Origin: Kocuria rosea subsp. polaris
GTDB lineage: Bacteria > Actinomycetota > Actinomycetes > Actinomycetales > Micrococcaceae
Direction: 5' to 3'
Length of the DNA stretch: 64,000 nucleotides
Assembly: GCF_001483755.1 (NCBI RefSeq)
Contig: NZ_LQBK01000040.1
Span: 58,628 to 122,627 of the forward strand
In this document: positions 41,008 through 49,216 of the stretch, in pieces
Layout of the letters: each line of letters opens with the position of its first letter
How positions within the stretch are numbered: the stretch's first letter is position 1
Program-made: the position numbers and the translations under genes
Notes under the pieces: generated by a model
The model's database searches: none
Seen by the model: only the letters and a program-made list of their open reading frames with translations
What the model was told of the DNA's origin: nothing

Positions 41008-42879
41008 CCCCCGCAGGGCGCGCAGGGCGTTGAGGATGGCCAGGAGGTCCACGACCTCCTGGCTGAGGGCGCCGAAGATCGCCGGGATCGCCCCGGTGGC
41101 GGCCACGAGCATGAGCACCACGGACAGGGCGATGCCCAGCCAGATGCTCTGCAGGGCCACCTGCATGGTGCGCCGGCCGATCCGCACCGCGGTCGCGGTC
41201 CGGGCGAGGTCCTCGGTGAGGACCACGACGTCGGCGGACTCGCTGGCGGCGGTCGCGCCCCGGGCGCCCATCGCGACGCCGACGTCGGCGGCGGCGAGCA
41301 CGGGGGCGTCGTTGACGCCGTCGCCGACCATGAGCACCGGCCGGTCCCGGGCGTCCCGGACGGTGCGGACCTTGTCCTCGGGCAGGCACTCGGGCAGCAC
41401 CTGCGTGATGCCCAGCGCCGCGGCGACGTGCTCCACGGTGGCGCGGGCGTCCCCGCTGAGCACCAGGATCTCCCGCACCCCGAGCGCGGTCAGCTGGGCC
41501 ATCGTGGCCGCCGCGTCCTCGCGCACCCCGTCGCTCATCACCAGGGTGCCGGCGAAACGGCCGTCCACGGCCACGTACACGGCCAGCTCGCCGGGTCCGA
41601 GCGCCTGCTCGACCACGTCCGGGGCGGAGCGGGCCACGTGGGCGCGCTTGCCGACCACCACCCGGCGCCCCCCGACGGTGGCCGTGACCCCGTGGGTGGC
41701 CTCCTCGTGCGCCTCCTCCGCGGGGACCGGGTCCAGTCCCCGGGCGAGCGCGGCGTCCCGCACCGAGGCCGAGAGCACGTGCGAGGAGTACTGCTCCGCG
41801 GAGGCCGTCAGGCGCAGCAGCTCGTCCTCCCGGAACGGGGGACGGGCGTGCACGGCCAGCAGCTCGGGGCGGCCGTAGGTGATCGTGCCGGTCTTGTCGA
41901 AGGCGGCGGTGCGCACCGCCGCGAGCCGTTCGAGCGTTCCGGCGTTCTTGATGATGACCCCGTTGCGGGCCGCCCGGCTCATTCCGCCCAGGAACGCCAC
42001 GGGCGCGGCGATCAGCAGCGGACAGGGGGTCGCCACCACGAGGACCTCCGCGAAGACCACCGGGTCCCCGTGGTACCACCACGCCAGCCCGGCCACGAGG
42101 AGGGCGAACGCGGTGAAGGGCACGGCGTAGCGGTCGGCCAGGCGCACCACCGGCGCGCGGGACGCGGCGGCCTCGCGCACCATCGCCACGATCGTGGCGT
42201 ACTGGCTGTCCGCCGCGGTCGCCGTGGCCCGCAGGACCACGGCCTGCTGCTCGTTGAGCACCCCGGAGAGCACCGCGTCACCGGCGCGGCGGGTCACGGG
42301 CAGGCTCTCCCCGGTGATGGAGGACTCGTCGAAGTCGGCCTCCGCGCCGACCAGCCGGCCGTCCACGGGCACGACCTCGGCGGGGCGGACCAGGATCTCG
42401 TCCCCGGGCCGGACCTCCTCGACCGGGACGTCCTGGACGGAGCCGTCCGGGTGCAGCCGGTGGGCGAGCACGGGGGCCCGCTCGAGCAGCGCGTTGAGCT
42501 CCTTGCGGGCCCGGTTGGCAGCGTAGTCCTCGAGGGCCTGCCCGCCGGTGAGCATGAGGACCACCACGAGGGACGCCAGGTACTCGCCGACCGCCACGGT
42601 GGAGCTGATCGCGGTGACGGCCAGCAGGTCCACGCCCCAGTGCCCGGCGAGGACGTCCTCGACCATGCCCCACGCCACCCGGGCGGCCACGGCCAGCGCC
42701 CAGCCCGAGCCCAGCCACTGCGCCGGGACCGGCAGCCCGGCGACCAGCAGCCCGACGACCACGGCACCCACGGCCAGGGTGGCGGCCACGAGCGGGTAGC
42801 GCCGCGGGAACTCGAGCAGCCGGCCCGCGCGGCCGGGGTCGACGTCGAGGTCGGGGCGTGCGCCCACGGAGAGGCTCAT
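40990..42879 (-). CDS. Heavy-metal-type P-type ATPase
   Basis: A 629-residue cation pump, the last gene of a four-gene operon. It has an N-terminal membrane region, TGES in DESSITGESLPVTRR, the ion-site helix VVATPCPLLIAAP (TPCP instead of the copper-type CPC), DKTGTITYG with the phosphorylated Asp, and hinge GDGVNDAPVLAAADVG. The nucleotide-domain segment reads SSHVLSA where most heavy-metal pumps have HP, so that Pro is missing. There is no N-terminal metal-binding domain. Metal not assignable; the Cys-rich neighbour hints at copper. ATG at 42879 overlaps the ppsA stop (ATGA). Confidence 0.88.
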   Translation of the reverse strand: MSLSVGARPDLDVDPGRAGRLLEFPRRYPLVAATLAVGAVVVGLLVAGLPVPAQWLGSGWALAVAARVAWGMVEDVLAGHWGVDLLAVTAISSTVAVGEYLASLVVVLMLTGGQALEDYAANRARKELNALLERAPVLAHRLHPDGSVQDVPVEEVRPGDEILVRPAEVVPVDGRLVGAEADFDESSITGESLPVTRRAGDAVLSGVLNEQQAVVLRATATAADSQYATIVAMVREAAASRAPVVRLADRYAVPFTAFALLVAGLAWWYHGDPVVFAEVLVVATPCPLLIAAPVAFLGGMSRAARNGVIIKNAGTLERLAAVRTAAFDKTGTITYGRPELLAVHARPPFREDELLRLTASAEQYSSHVLSASVRDAALARGLDPVPAEEAHEEATHGVTATVGGRRVVVGKRAHVARSAPDVVEQALGPGELAVYVAVDGRFAGTLVMSDGVREDAAATMAQLTALGVREILVLSGDARATVEHVAAALGITQVLPECLPEDKVRTVRDARDRPVLMVGDGVNDAPVLAAADVGVAMGARGATAASESADVVVLTEDLARTATAVRIGRRTMQVALQSIWLGIALSVVLMLVAATGAIPAIFGALSQEVVDLLAILNALRALRGPHGEK

Positions 42880-45293
42880 GCGTCCATGGTGCCCCCGGGC
42901 CCGGCCCCGAGTCGACGTTCCGTCTCGGCGATCCGCCGTGCGGTGCGCAGGAAGCTGTCCGGGTTCAGGGAGATCGAGTCGATGCCCTCCCGCACCAGGA
43001 ACTCGGCGAAGTCGGGGTGGTTGCTGGGGCCCTGGCCGCAGATGCCGATGGGGATGCCGGCGGCGTGGGCCTTGCGGATCGCCTCGCCGATCATCCGGGT
43101 GACGGCCTCGTCCCGCTCGTCGAAGAGCGCGCGCAGGGCCTCCGCGTCCCGGTCCACGCCCAGGACGAGCTGGGTGAGGTCGTTGGAGCCGATGGAGAAG
43201 CCGTCGAACCGCGTGGCGAACTGCTCGGCCAGGACCACGTTGGAGGGGATCTCGCACATCATGTACACCTTCAGGCCGTGCCGTCCCCGCTCCAGGCCGT
43301 GCTCGGCCATCGTGGCGAGGACCCGGTCCGCCTCCGCCACGGTGCGGCAGAACGGGACCATGACCACCACGTTGTCGAAGCCGATGCGCTCGCGGACCCG
43401 CCGCAGCGCCCGGCACTCCAGGGCGAAGCCCTCGCGGTAGCGCGGGTCGTAGTAGCGCGAGGCGCCCCGGAAGCCGAGCATCGGGTTCTCCTCGGGCTCC
43501 TCGAAGGCCGCCCCGCCCACGAGGTGCGCGTACTCGTTGGTCTTGAAGTCGCTGAGCCGCACGATCACGGGCAGCGGGTGGTACGGGGCGGCGAGCTTGG
43601 CGATGCCCAGCGCCAGCGTCTGCACGAAGTACTCCTGCCCGTCGGCGAAGCCCGCCGTCAGCTGCGCGATCCGCCGCCGGTCCGCCTCGTCCTGCACCCG
43701 CTCCGGGTGCACGAGGGCCATGGGGTGGACCTCGACGATGTTGTTGACCACGAACTCCATCCGGGCCAGCCCCACCCCGTCGGCCGGCAGCCGCCACCAG
43801 CGGAAGGCCGCGGCGGGGCTCGCCACGTTGACCATGACGGCGGTGCGCGTGTCCGGCAGCTCCCCGAGGTCCACCTCCTCGACGTCGAACGCGAGGGCGC
43901 CCTCGTAGACCGTGCCCCGGTCGCCCGACGCGCAGGAGACCGTCAGCTCCTGGCCCTCCGGGATCGTCCGGGAGGCGTCCCCGGTGCCGACGACGGCGGG
44001 CAGGCCCAGCTCCCGGCTGACGATCGCGGCGTGGCTGGTGGCCCCGCCGTGGTCGGTGACGATCGCGGCGGCACGCTTCATCACCGGGACCCAGTCCGGG
44101 TCCGTCATCTCGGTGACGAGCACCGCCCCGTCCCGGAAGGACTCGATGTCCGCAGCGGTGCGCACCACGCAGGCCGGCCCGGTCGCCACGGCGTCCCCGA
44201 CCGCGGCGCCCACCGCGAGCACGCGTCCCTCCTCGCGGAGGTGGTGGACCGTGAAGCGGGTCCCGCTGCGCCCGGCCTGGACGGTCTCCGGCCGGGCCTG
44301 CAGCAGGAACAGCTCGCCGGTCAGCCCGTCCTTCGCCCACTCCAGGTCCATGGGCCGGCCGTAGTGGTCCTCGACGAGCACGGCCCAGCGGCCGAGCTGC
44401 AGGACGTCGGCGTCGCCGAGCACCCACGCCTCCCGCTCCGCGGGGGTGGTCTCCACGAGCCGGGTGGCGGCGGCGCCGGCCGGGGCGTCGTCGTCGTGCA
44501 CGAGCTTGTGCAGCTTGGCCCCGCGGGTCCGCTCCACGATCGGGGCCTCCGCGACGTCGAGGAGGGGCTTGAAGACGAGGTACTTGTCCGGGTCCACGGT
44601 GCCCTGCACGACCGTCTCGCCCAGGCCCCACGCCGCGCTGATCACCGCCACGCGGGGGAAGCCGCTCTCGGTGTCGATCGAGAACATCACCCCGGAGCCG
44701 CCGAGGTCCGAGCGCACCATCTCCTGCACGCCGACGGACAGGGCGACCGCGCGGTGGTCGAAGCGCTTGAGCTCCCGGTAGGTGATCGCCCGGTCCGTGA
44801 ACAGGGACGCGTAGCACCGCCGGCACGCCGCCAGCAGCTCCTCCTCGCCGACCACGTTGAGATAGGTCTCCTGCTGGCCGGCGAAGCTCGCGTCCGGGAG
44901 GTCCTCCGCGGTGGCGCTGCTGCGCACGGCCACGGACAGCCGGGCGCGGCCGGTGCGCTCGGAGAGCTCCCGGTAGAACCGCCGGATCTGCCGCGCCGTC
45001 TCCTCGGGGAACTCCCCGCGCAGGAACAGCTCCCGCACGGCGGCCCCGGTCTCCCGCAGCGTCGCGCGGCCCGCGCGGTGGTCCTCGAGCCGTTCCCGCA
45101 GGGCGGGCCCGATCCCGTTGGCCTCCACGTAGGACCGGTAGGCGTCCGCGCTGGTCGCGAAGCCGCCCGGCACGCGCACGCCCCGGGACGCCAGCTCCCG
45201 GACCAGCTCCCCGAGCGAGGCGTTCTTGCCGCCCACGAGGGGGACGTCCGCGATCCCGAGCTCCTCGAACCAGCGGACCTCGGGGGCGGCCAC
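42876..45293 (-). CDS. ppsA: Phosphoenolpyruvate synthase
   Basis: An 805-residue enzyme that makes PEP from pyruvate and ATP for gluconeogenesis. The N-terminal ATP-grasp domain starts VPLVGGKNASLGELV and has SVAVRSSATAEDLPDASFAGQQET. The swivelling phospho-His domain has AAIVTDHGGATSHAAIVSRELGLPAVVG near residue 420. The C-terminal PEP-binding barrel includes FDGFSIGSNDLTQLVLGVDRD and GICGQGPSNHPDF. GTG at 45293 lies one base after the upstream stop. Why a gluconeogenic enzyme sits between a Cys-rich metal protein and a metal pump is unexplained. Confidence 0.95.
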   Translation of the reverse strand: MAAPEVRWFEELGIADVPLVGGKNASLGELVRELASRGVRVPGGFATSADAYRSYVEANGIGPALRERLEDHRAGRATLRETGAAVRELFLRGEFPEETARQIRRFYRELSERTGRARLSVAVRSSATAEDLPDASFAGQQETYLNVVGEEELLAACRRCYASLFTDRAITYRELKRFDHRAVALSVGVQEMVRSDLGGSGVMFSIDTESGFPRVAVISAAWGLGETVVQGTVDPDKYLVFKPLLDVAEAPIVERTRGAKLHKLVHDDDAPAGAAATRLVETTPAEREAWVLGDADVLQLGRWAVLVEDHYGRPMDLEWAKDGLTGELFLLQARPETVQAGRSGTRFTVHHLREEGRVLAVGAAVGDAVATGPACVVRTAADIESFRDGAVLVTEMTDPDWVPVMKRAAAIVTDHGGATSHAAIVSRELGLPAVVGTGDASRTIPEGQELTVSCASGDRGTVYEGALAFDVEEVDLGELPDTRTAVMVNVASPAAAFRWWRLPADGVGLARMEFVVNNIVEVHPMALVHPERVQDEADRRRIAQLTAGFADGQEYFVQTLALGIAKLAAPYHPLPVIVRLSDFKTNEYAHLVGGAAFEEPEENPMLGFRGASRYYDPRYREGFALECRALRRVRERIGFDNVVVMVPFCRTVAEADRVLATMAEHGLERGRHGLKVYMMCEIPSNVVLAEQFATRFDGFSIGSNDLTQLVLGVDRDAEALRALFDERDEAVTRMIGEAIRKAHAAGIPIGICGQGPSNHPDFAEFLVREGIDSISLNPDSFLRTARRIAETERRLGAGPGGTMDA

Positions 45294-45294
45294 G

Positions 45295-45720
45295 TCAGCT
45301 CCTCCGGGCCAGGAGGGCCGCGCAGGCCTCCTCGCACCGCTCGCAGGCCTCGGCCGCGAGGGCGCAGTGCTCGTAGACCTCGTCGTGCCTGCGGCACGCG
45401 TCCCGGCAGATCCGGACCGCGGCCCGGCACGCCTCGAGCAGCGGCACCAGCACGGCCCGGCCGTCCCCGGGCTCCGGGAAGCCGAGACGGGCCAGCACCT
45501 GGGCGGTGGCCGAGCAGATCACCGCGCAGTCCTGTTCGGCGCGCAGGCACTCGCGCAGCTCCGCGACGGCGTCCTCCTCGACGCACGCGTCGGCGCTGAT
45601 CCGGCAGATCTGGGCGGTGTCGAGGCACGCCTCGATGCACTCGGCCTCGGCCGCGCGCTCCTCGTGCGTGAGCTCCGGGGCGGCGGGGTGCGCCATCAGG
45701 GCGCGGCTGATCGTGCTCAC
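45295..45720 (-). CDS. Cys-rich four-helix-bundle copper-binding protein (DUF326/Csp-like)
   Basis: A 141-residue protein with regularly spaced Cys on helices (ECIEACLDTAQICRISADACVEE, ECLRAEQDCAVICSATA, EACRAAVRICRDACRRHDEVYEHC, EACERCEEACAALL), the pattern of DUF326/copper-storage proteins where a four-helix bundle lines a core of thiolates. It could store or buffer Cu(I). There is no signal peptide, so it is cytosolic. GTG at 45720 follows GGAGGA at six bases. It precedes ppsA and the P-type ATPase in one transcript. Confidence 0.85.
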   Translation of the reverse strand: MSTISRALMAHPAAPELTHEERAAEAECIEACLDTAQICRISADACVEEDAVAELRECLRAEQDCAVICSATAQVLARLGFPEPGDGRAVLVPLLEACRAAVRICRDACRRHDEVYEHCALAAEACERCEEACAALLARRS

Positions 45721-45758
45721 GGGACGTCCTCCATCGGGTGGGACCGGTACGGGTCGGA

Positions 45759-46157
45759 TCAGCCCGCGAGGCGGGACCTCGGGTCGGTGCGGGGCCGGGC
45801 CGCCCGGCGCACGGGCTCGGGGGGCCCGGAGCGGCGGGAGCCCGCCCACCCGGCGAGCTGGGTGACGGTGCCGTGGCCGGGCAGCTCGGCGGGGACCACG
45901 AAGTCGACGGCGGGCGTGCCGCGCACCGCGTCCTCGTGCTCCGCGGCCCAGCGCAGCAGGTCCACGGCGGCCGGCTCGACGTGGTGGGCGGTGGTGAGGT
46001 CCACGACCACCGCGATGTCCGGTGCCAGGGTGCGGGCGCGGCGGACCAGGGGGCACAGGGCCCGGTGGTTGAGCTCCGTGACGCACCCGCTGACCACGAG
46101 CCGGATGTGCCTGCCGTCCAGATCGACCTGGACGAGGACGGACGGTTTGTGGTGCAT
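45759..46157 (-). CDS. STAS-domain protein lacking the phosphorylatable Ser
   Basis: A 132-residue protein with a STAS fold: VLVQVDLDGRHIRLVVSGCVTELNH, AVVVDLTTAHHVEPAAVDLLRWAAEHE and a terminal Arg/Pro-rich tail. In anti-sigma-factor antagonists the segment after DLS carries a Ser phosphorylated by the anti-sigma kinase; here it reads TTAHHVEPAAVDLL with no Ser, so classic partner switching looks unlikely. ATG at 46157. TAGCGT at 46215-46220 on the minus strand is a possible -10 for the four-gene operon. Confidence 0.72.
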   Translation of the reverse strand: MHHKPSVLVQVDLDGRHIRLVVSGCVTELNHRALCPLVRRARTLAPDIAVVVDLTTAHHVEPAAVDLLRWAAEHEDAVRGTPAVDFVVPAELPGHGTVTQLAGWAGSRRSGPPEPVRRAARPRTDPRSRLAG

Positions 46158-46214
46158 GCTGTCTCCCCCTGCAGCTCGCGGTGCGTGGCCGGCTGCTCGG
46201 CCTTCCCTCAGTCC

Positions 46215-46289
46215 ACGCTAGGCGACGGGAGACCTGGGTCACCACGAAAGGTGGCCTCCCACGGGCACATTTCGTCTACCGACGGGTAG
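46215..46289 (-). promoter_or_regulatory. Promoter region of the STAS-metal-ppsA operon
   Basis: Minus-strand -10 candidate TAGCGT (46215-46220) lies 58 bases before the ATG. Upstream are two short inverted repeats: CCAC-GAAAG-GTGG (46242-46254) and CTACC-GACG-GGTAG (46276-46289), the second well placed for an activator. Confidence 0.4.
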
Positions 46290-46303
46290 GAGGGGTGCGG
46301 CGC

Positions 46304-47662
46304 TCAGCCCAGCGGAGAGGGCTGCCGCGTGGCGTCGGGGGCGAACGGGTCGCTGCCCACCGTCCCGCGCACGCGGGCGAGGAAGGCCATGAGGTGGTAC
46401 ACGACGAGCGTGGCCGCGGTGCCGAGGGCGATGCCCGCGAACTGCAGCCCGGAGGCCTCCCACGTGTAGTCGGCGATCCCGATGATCATGGCCACCGCCG
46501 CGGTGGTGAGGTTGACCGGGTTCGAGAAGTCCACGCGGTTCTGCACCCAGATCCGTACGCCGAGCATGCCGATCATCCCGTACAGCACGGTCGCGGCCCC
46601 GCCCAGGACCCCCGCGGGGACCGTGGCCACGGCGGCGCCGAAGACCGGGAAGACGCTCAGCAGGATCGCCACGACGGCGGCGACCCAGTAGGCCGCCGTC
46701 GAGTAGACGCGCGTGGCCGCCATGACGCCGATGTTCTCCGCGTAGGTCGTGGTCCCGGAGCCGCCGCCCGAGCCGGCGATCACGGTGGCGAGCCCGTCGG
46801 ACATGATGGCCCGGCCGATGTACGGGTCGAGGTCGTCGCCGGTCATGAGCGCCACGGACTTCACGTGCCCGATGTTCTCGGCCACCAGCACGAGGATGAC
46901 CGGGACGAACAGGCCCATGAGGGGCAGGTGGAACTCGGGGGCCTGGAACGGGGGCAGCCCGAACAGGCCCTGCTGCTGCCACGCCTCGGCGATCCGGGTG
47001 AAGTCCACCTCGCCCCGGAGCACCGCCGTCAGGTAGCCGATCAGCACGCCGAGCAGGATCGACAGCCGGCCGGGCAGGCCGCGGAAGAGCACCGAGATGA
47101 GGATGATGGAGAACAGCGTCACCAGTGCGGTGACGGGGGCCTCCATGAAGTTCTGCTGCGCGGACGGGGCCAGGTTGAAGCCGATGAGCGCCACGATGGT
47201 GCCCGTGACCAGCGGCGGCATGAGCTTCTGGAGCCAGGCCGTGCCCGCGAACTGCACCACCAGGCCGATGAGGAACAGCGCCGCGCCGGCCATCAGGACG
47301 CCGCCCAGCGCCCCGCCCGGGCCGTACTGGTTCGTCGAGGCGCCGATGGGGGCGATGAAGGCGAAGGACGAGCCGAGGTAGGAGGGCACCCGGCCGGCGG
47401 TGACCACCAGGAAGAGGATCGTGCCCACCCCGGAGAAGAACAGCGTGGTGGAGGGCGGGAATCCCGTGATCAGGGGGACCAGGAACGTGGCGCCGAACAT
47501 GGCCACCACGTGCTGCGCGCCGATCGTGACCGTGCGGGGCCAGGTGAGCCGCTCCCGCGGCCGCACGACCTCCCCGGCGGTGACGGTGCGGCCGTCGCCG
47601 TGGAGGCGCCAGCCGAGGCCGAGGCGGGTGGCGATGCTGCGTCCGGGCACGGGGGAACTCAT
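46304..47662 (-). CDS. uraA: Uracil/xanthine permease, NCS2 family
   Basis: A 452-residue, about 14-helix nucleobase:proton symporter. LTWPRTVTIGAQHVVAMFGATFLVP is the typical entry. The helix-8 motif AENIGHVKSVALMTG and GSGGGSGTTTYAENIGVMAATRVYS are the NCS2 substrate-site segments, with Glu in both places as in UraA. ATG at 47662. TACAGT at 47711-47716 on the minus strand is a likely -10. A hairpin containing GCCCGGATCCGGGC overlaps the predicted start of transcription. Confidence 0.9.
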   Translation of the reverse strand: MSSPVPGRSIATRLGLGWRLHGDGRTVTAGEVVRPRERLTWPRTVTIGAQHVVAMFGATFLVPLITGFPPSTTLFFSGVGTILFLVVTAGRVPSYLGSSFAFIAPIGASTNQYGPGGALGGVLMAGAALFLIGLVVQFAGTAWLQKLMPPLVTGTIVALIGFNLAPSAQQNFMEAPVTALVTLFSIILISVLFRGLPGRLSILLGVLIGYLTAVLRGEVDFTRIAEAWQQQGLFGLPPFQAPEFHLPLMGLFVPVILVLVAENIGHVKSVALMTGDDLDPYIGRAIMSDGLATVIAGSGGGSGTTTYAENIGVMAATRVYSTAAYWVAAVVAILLSVFPVFGAAVATVPAGVLGGAATVLYGMIGMLGVRIWVQNRVDFSNPVNLTTAAVAMIIGIADYTWEASGLQFAGIALGTAATLVVYHLMAFLARVRGTVGSDPFAPDATRQPSPLG

Positions 47663-47681
47663 GGGGTCTCCTCGACGGCGG

Positions 47682-47709
47682 GGTGGGAGCCCGGATCCGG
47701 GCCCCCACC
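47682..47709 (-). promoter_or_regulatory. Stem-loop/operator in the uracil permease leader
   Basis: The 14-bp palindrome GCCCGGATCCGGGC (47689-47702) is flanked by GGTGGG and CCCACC arms (47682-47687, 47704-47709). It overlaps the predicted start region just downstream of TACAGT, so a repressor site or 5' RNA hairpin is possible. Confidence 0.4.
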
Positions 47710-47803
47710 ACTGTACTCGGTGCCCCCCGCCGGGCGGGGCGGGCCCTGCTTCCCGCCCGGAGGTGTCGGAGGCCCTCCATGTGATCAGCACGGTGATGGA
47801 AAC

Positions 47804-47809
47804 TATGAT
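47804..47809 (+). promoter_or_regulatory. Candidate -10 of the diiron-oxidase-like operon
   Basis: TATGAT, the closest match to TATAAT in the window, ends 40 bases before the ATG at 47850. TGATCA lies about 20 bases upstream, in place of a clear -35. Confidence 0.5.
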
Positions 47810-47849
47810 GGTGGGCGACCAGCACCACCGCCCGGACAGGAGTCGACAC

Positions 47850-48911
47850 ATGCGTCAGCCACAGCCACGAGGGCCGCTCGGCGAGGACCTCCTCGCGGTG
47901 CTCCGGGAGGAGCCCGGCACCCCCGCGGCCGAGGAGCGGGCCTCGGCGCTGCCGGCGGCCGCCCGTGCCGCCGTGTCCCGCGCGGAGGACGTCCTCGCGG
48001 ACGACGACGTCCAGCTCGCCCTCTTCGTCCTGCACGCCCTGCACTACCAGGGCGTCGAGGGGGTCGACGACCGCTGGGAGAGCGACCCCGAGCTGCTGCG
48101 GGCGAGGGAAGTGCTCTCCGCCGCGCTCGAGGCACGGCTGCGGGCGGAGCTGCCGGTCGACACGGTGCCCGGCACGCCGCAGTCGGTCGCCGACGCCCTG
48201 TTCGCCATGGCCGCCGAGGACGACGGCCCGAGCCTCGCGCGCCACCTCTCCGGCCGGGCGGACGGGGAGCAGGCACGGGAGTTCCTGCAGCTGAAGTCCG
48301 TCTACCAGCTCATGGAGGGCGATCCGCACACGTGGGGCATCCCGCGGCTGAGCGGCCGGGCGAAGGCCGGGCTGATCGAGATCCAGGTCGACGAGTACGG
48401 GGGCGGCAACGCCGCCCGGATGCACTCGGCCCTGTTCGCCGCCGGGATGCGCGAGGCCGGCCTCGACGACTCCTACGGCAGCGCCGTGGACCGGGTGCCC
48501 GCCGAGTGGCTCGCCGGGGTCAACACCGTCACGATGTTCGGTCTGCACCGCCGGCTGCGCGGCGCGGTGGTGGGGCACCTGGCCATGTACGAGATGACCT
48601 CCTCCGTGCCCTCCAGGTTCCTGGCCCGGGGCTTCCACCGCCTGGGGCTGCCCGCCGCGGCCGCGTTCTACGACGAGCACGTCGAGGCCGACGCCGCCCA
48701 CGAGCAGATCGCGGCCCGGGACATGGCCGGGGGCCTCGTGGTCGAGGACCCCGCCGTCGCCGCCGACGTCTTCTTCGGCGCGCGCTGCGTCCTGCACCTG
48801 GACGGCCTCGCCGCACGTCAGGCGCTCGCCCGCTGGGAGGCGGGGGAGTCCGCGCTGCGCCCGGCCACGGCGGGGTCCGCACGGCGTGGCGCCGCAGAGC
48901 TCGTCCGGTGA
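47850..48911 (+). CDS. Iron-containing redox enzyme family (heme-oxygenase-like diiron) protein
   Basis: A 353-residue helical protein of the heme-oxygenase-like diiron oxidase/oxygenase superfamily. Candidate metal ligands are Glu/His in IEIQVDEYGGGNAARMHSALFAAGM near residue 180 and in YDEHVEADAAHEQIAARDMAG near 275; LFVLHALHYQGVEGVDDRWE is also typical. Members catalyse N- or C-oxidations in natural-product or cofactor pathways. It is coupled to a CDGSH iron-sulfur protein (GTGA overlap), a likely electron donor. ATG at 47850 follows ACAGGAG. Substrate unknown. Confidence 0.85.
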   Translation: MRQPQPRGPLGEDLLAVLREEPGTPAAEERASALPAAARAAVSRAEDVLADDDVQLALFVLHALHYQGVEGVDDRWESDPELLRAREVLSAALEARLRAELPVDTVPGTPQSVADALFAMAAEDDGPSLARHLSGRADGEQAREFLQLKSVYQLMEGDPHTWGIPRLSGRAKAGLIEIQVDEYGGGNAARMHSALFAAGMREAGLDDSYGSAVDRVPAEWLAGVNTVTMFGLHRRLRGAVVGHLAMYEMTSSVPSRFLARGFHRLGLPAAAAFYDEHVEADAAHEQIAARDMAGGLVVEDPAVAADVFFGARCVLHLDGLAARQALARWEAGESALRPATAGSARRGAAELVR

Positions 48912-49213
48912 GCGGGGAGCCCCGCGCCGGGGACCCCGCGCCGGACCCCGCCCCCGGCCCCACGGCGCTCCCTGATCCCGGCCCCGCTGCGCTCCCCGGT
49001 CCCGCCCCGGCCGGCGGTGCCGGTGAGCGGGTGACGATCACCGTGTGCCCCGACGGCCCGCTGCTGGTGCGCGGCGGCTACGAGCTGCTGGACGGCGACG
49101 ACCGGCCCATCGACCCGGGGCGCGCCACCGTGGCGCTGTGCCGCTGCGGGGCCTCGTCCATCAAGCCGTTCTGCGACGGCTCGCACAAGCGGGCCCGGTT
49201 CCGCGCCCGCTGA
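48908..49213 (+). CDS. CDGSH iron-sulfur domain protein
   Basis: A 101-residue small [2Fe-2S] protein. The cluster motif CRCGASSIKPFCDGSHKRARF is near the C-terminus: three Cys and one His ligate the cluster (C-x-C ... C-D-G-x-H). The first 40 residues are a Pro/Asp/Gly low-complexity stretch that may not be translated; in-frame GTGs at about 49022 and 49031 would give the bare domain. GTG at 48908 overlaps the upstream stop. It probably passes electrons to, or repairs iron in, the diiron protein. Confidence 0.86.
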   Translation: MSGEPRAGDPAPDPAPGPTALPDPGPAALPGPAPAGGAGERVTITVCPDGPLLVRGGYELLDGDDRPIDPGRATVALCRCGASSIKPFCDGSHKRARFRAR

Positions 49214-49216
49214 GCC

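Noticed and set aside
42880-44826. N-terminal extension of the ATPase frame to 44826
   Set aside because: The extension is out of frame within ppsA, is Arg/Gly-rich and has no domain; ATG at 42879 overlaps the ppsA stop as expected.
46239-48797. 852-codon minus-strand frame through the uracil permease and diiron gene
   Set aside because: It is a shadow of two recognisable genes and its translation is compositional noise.
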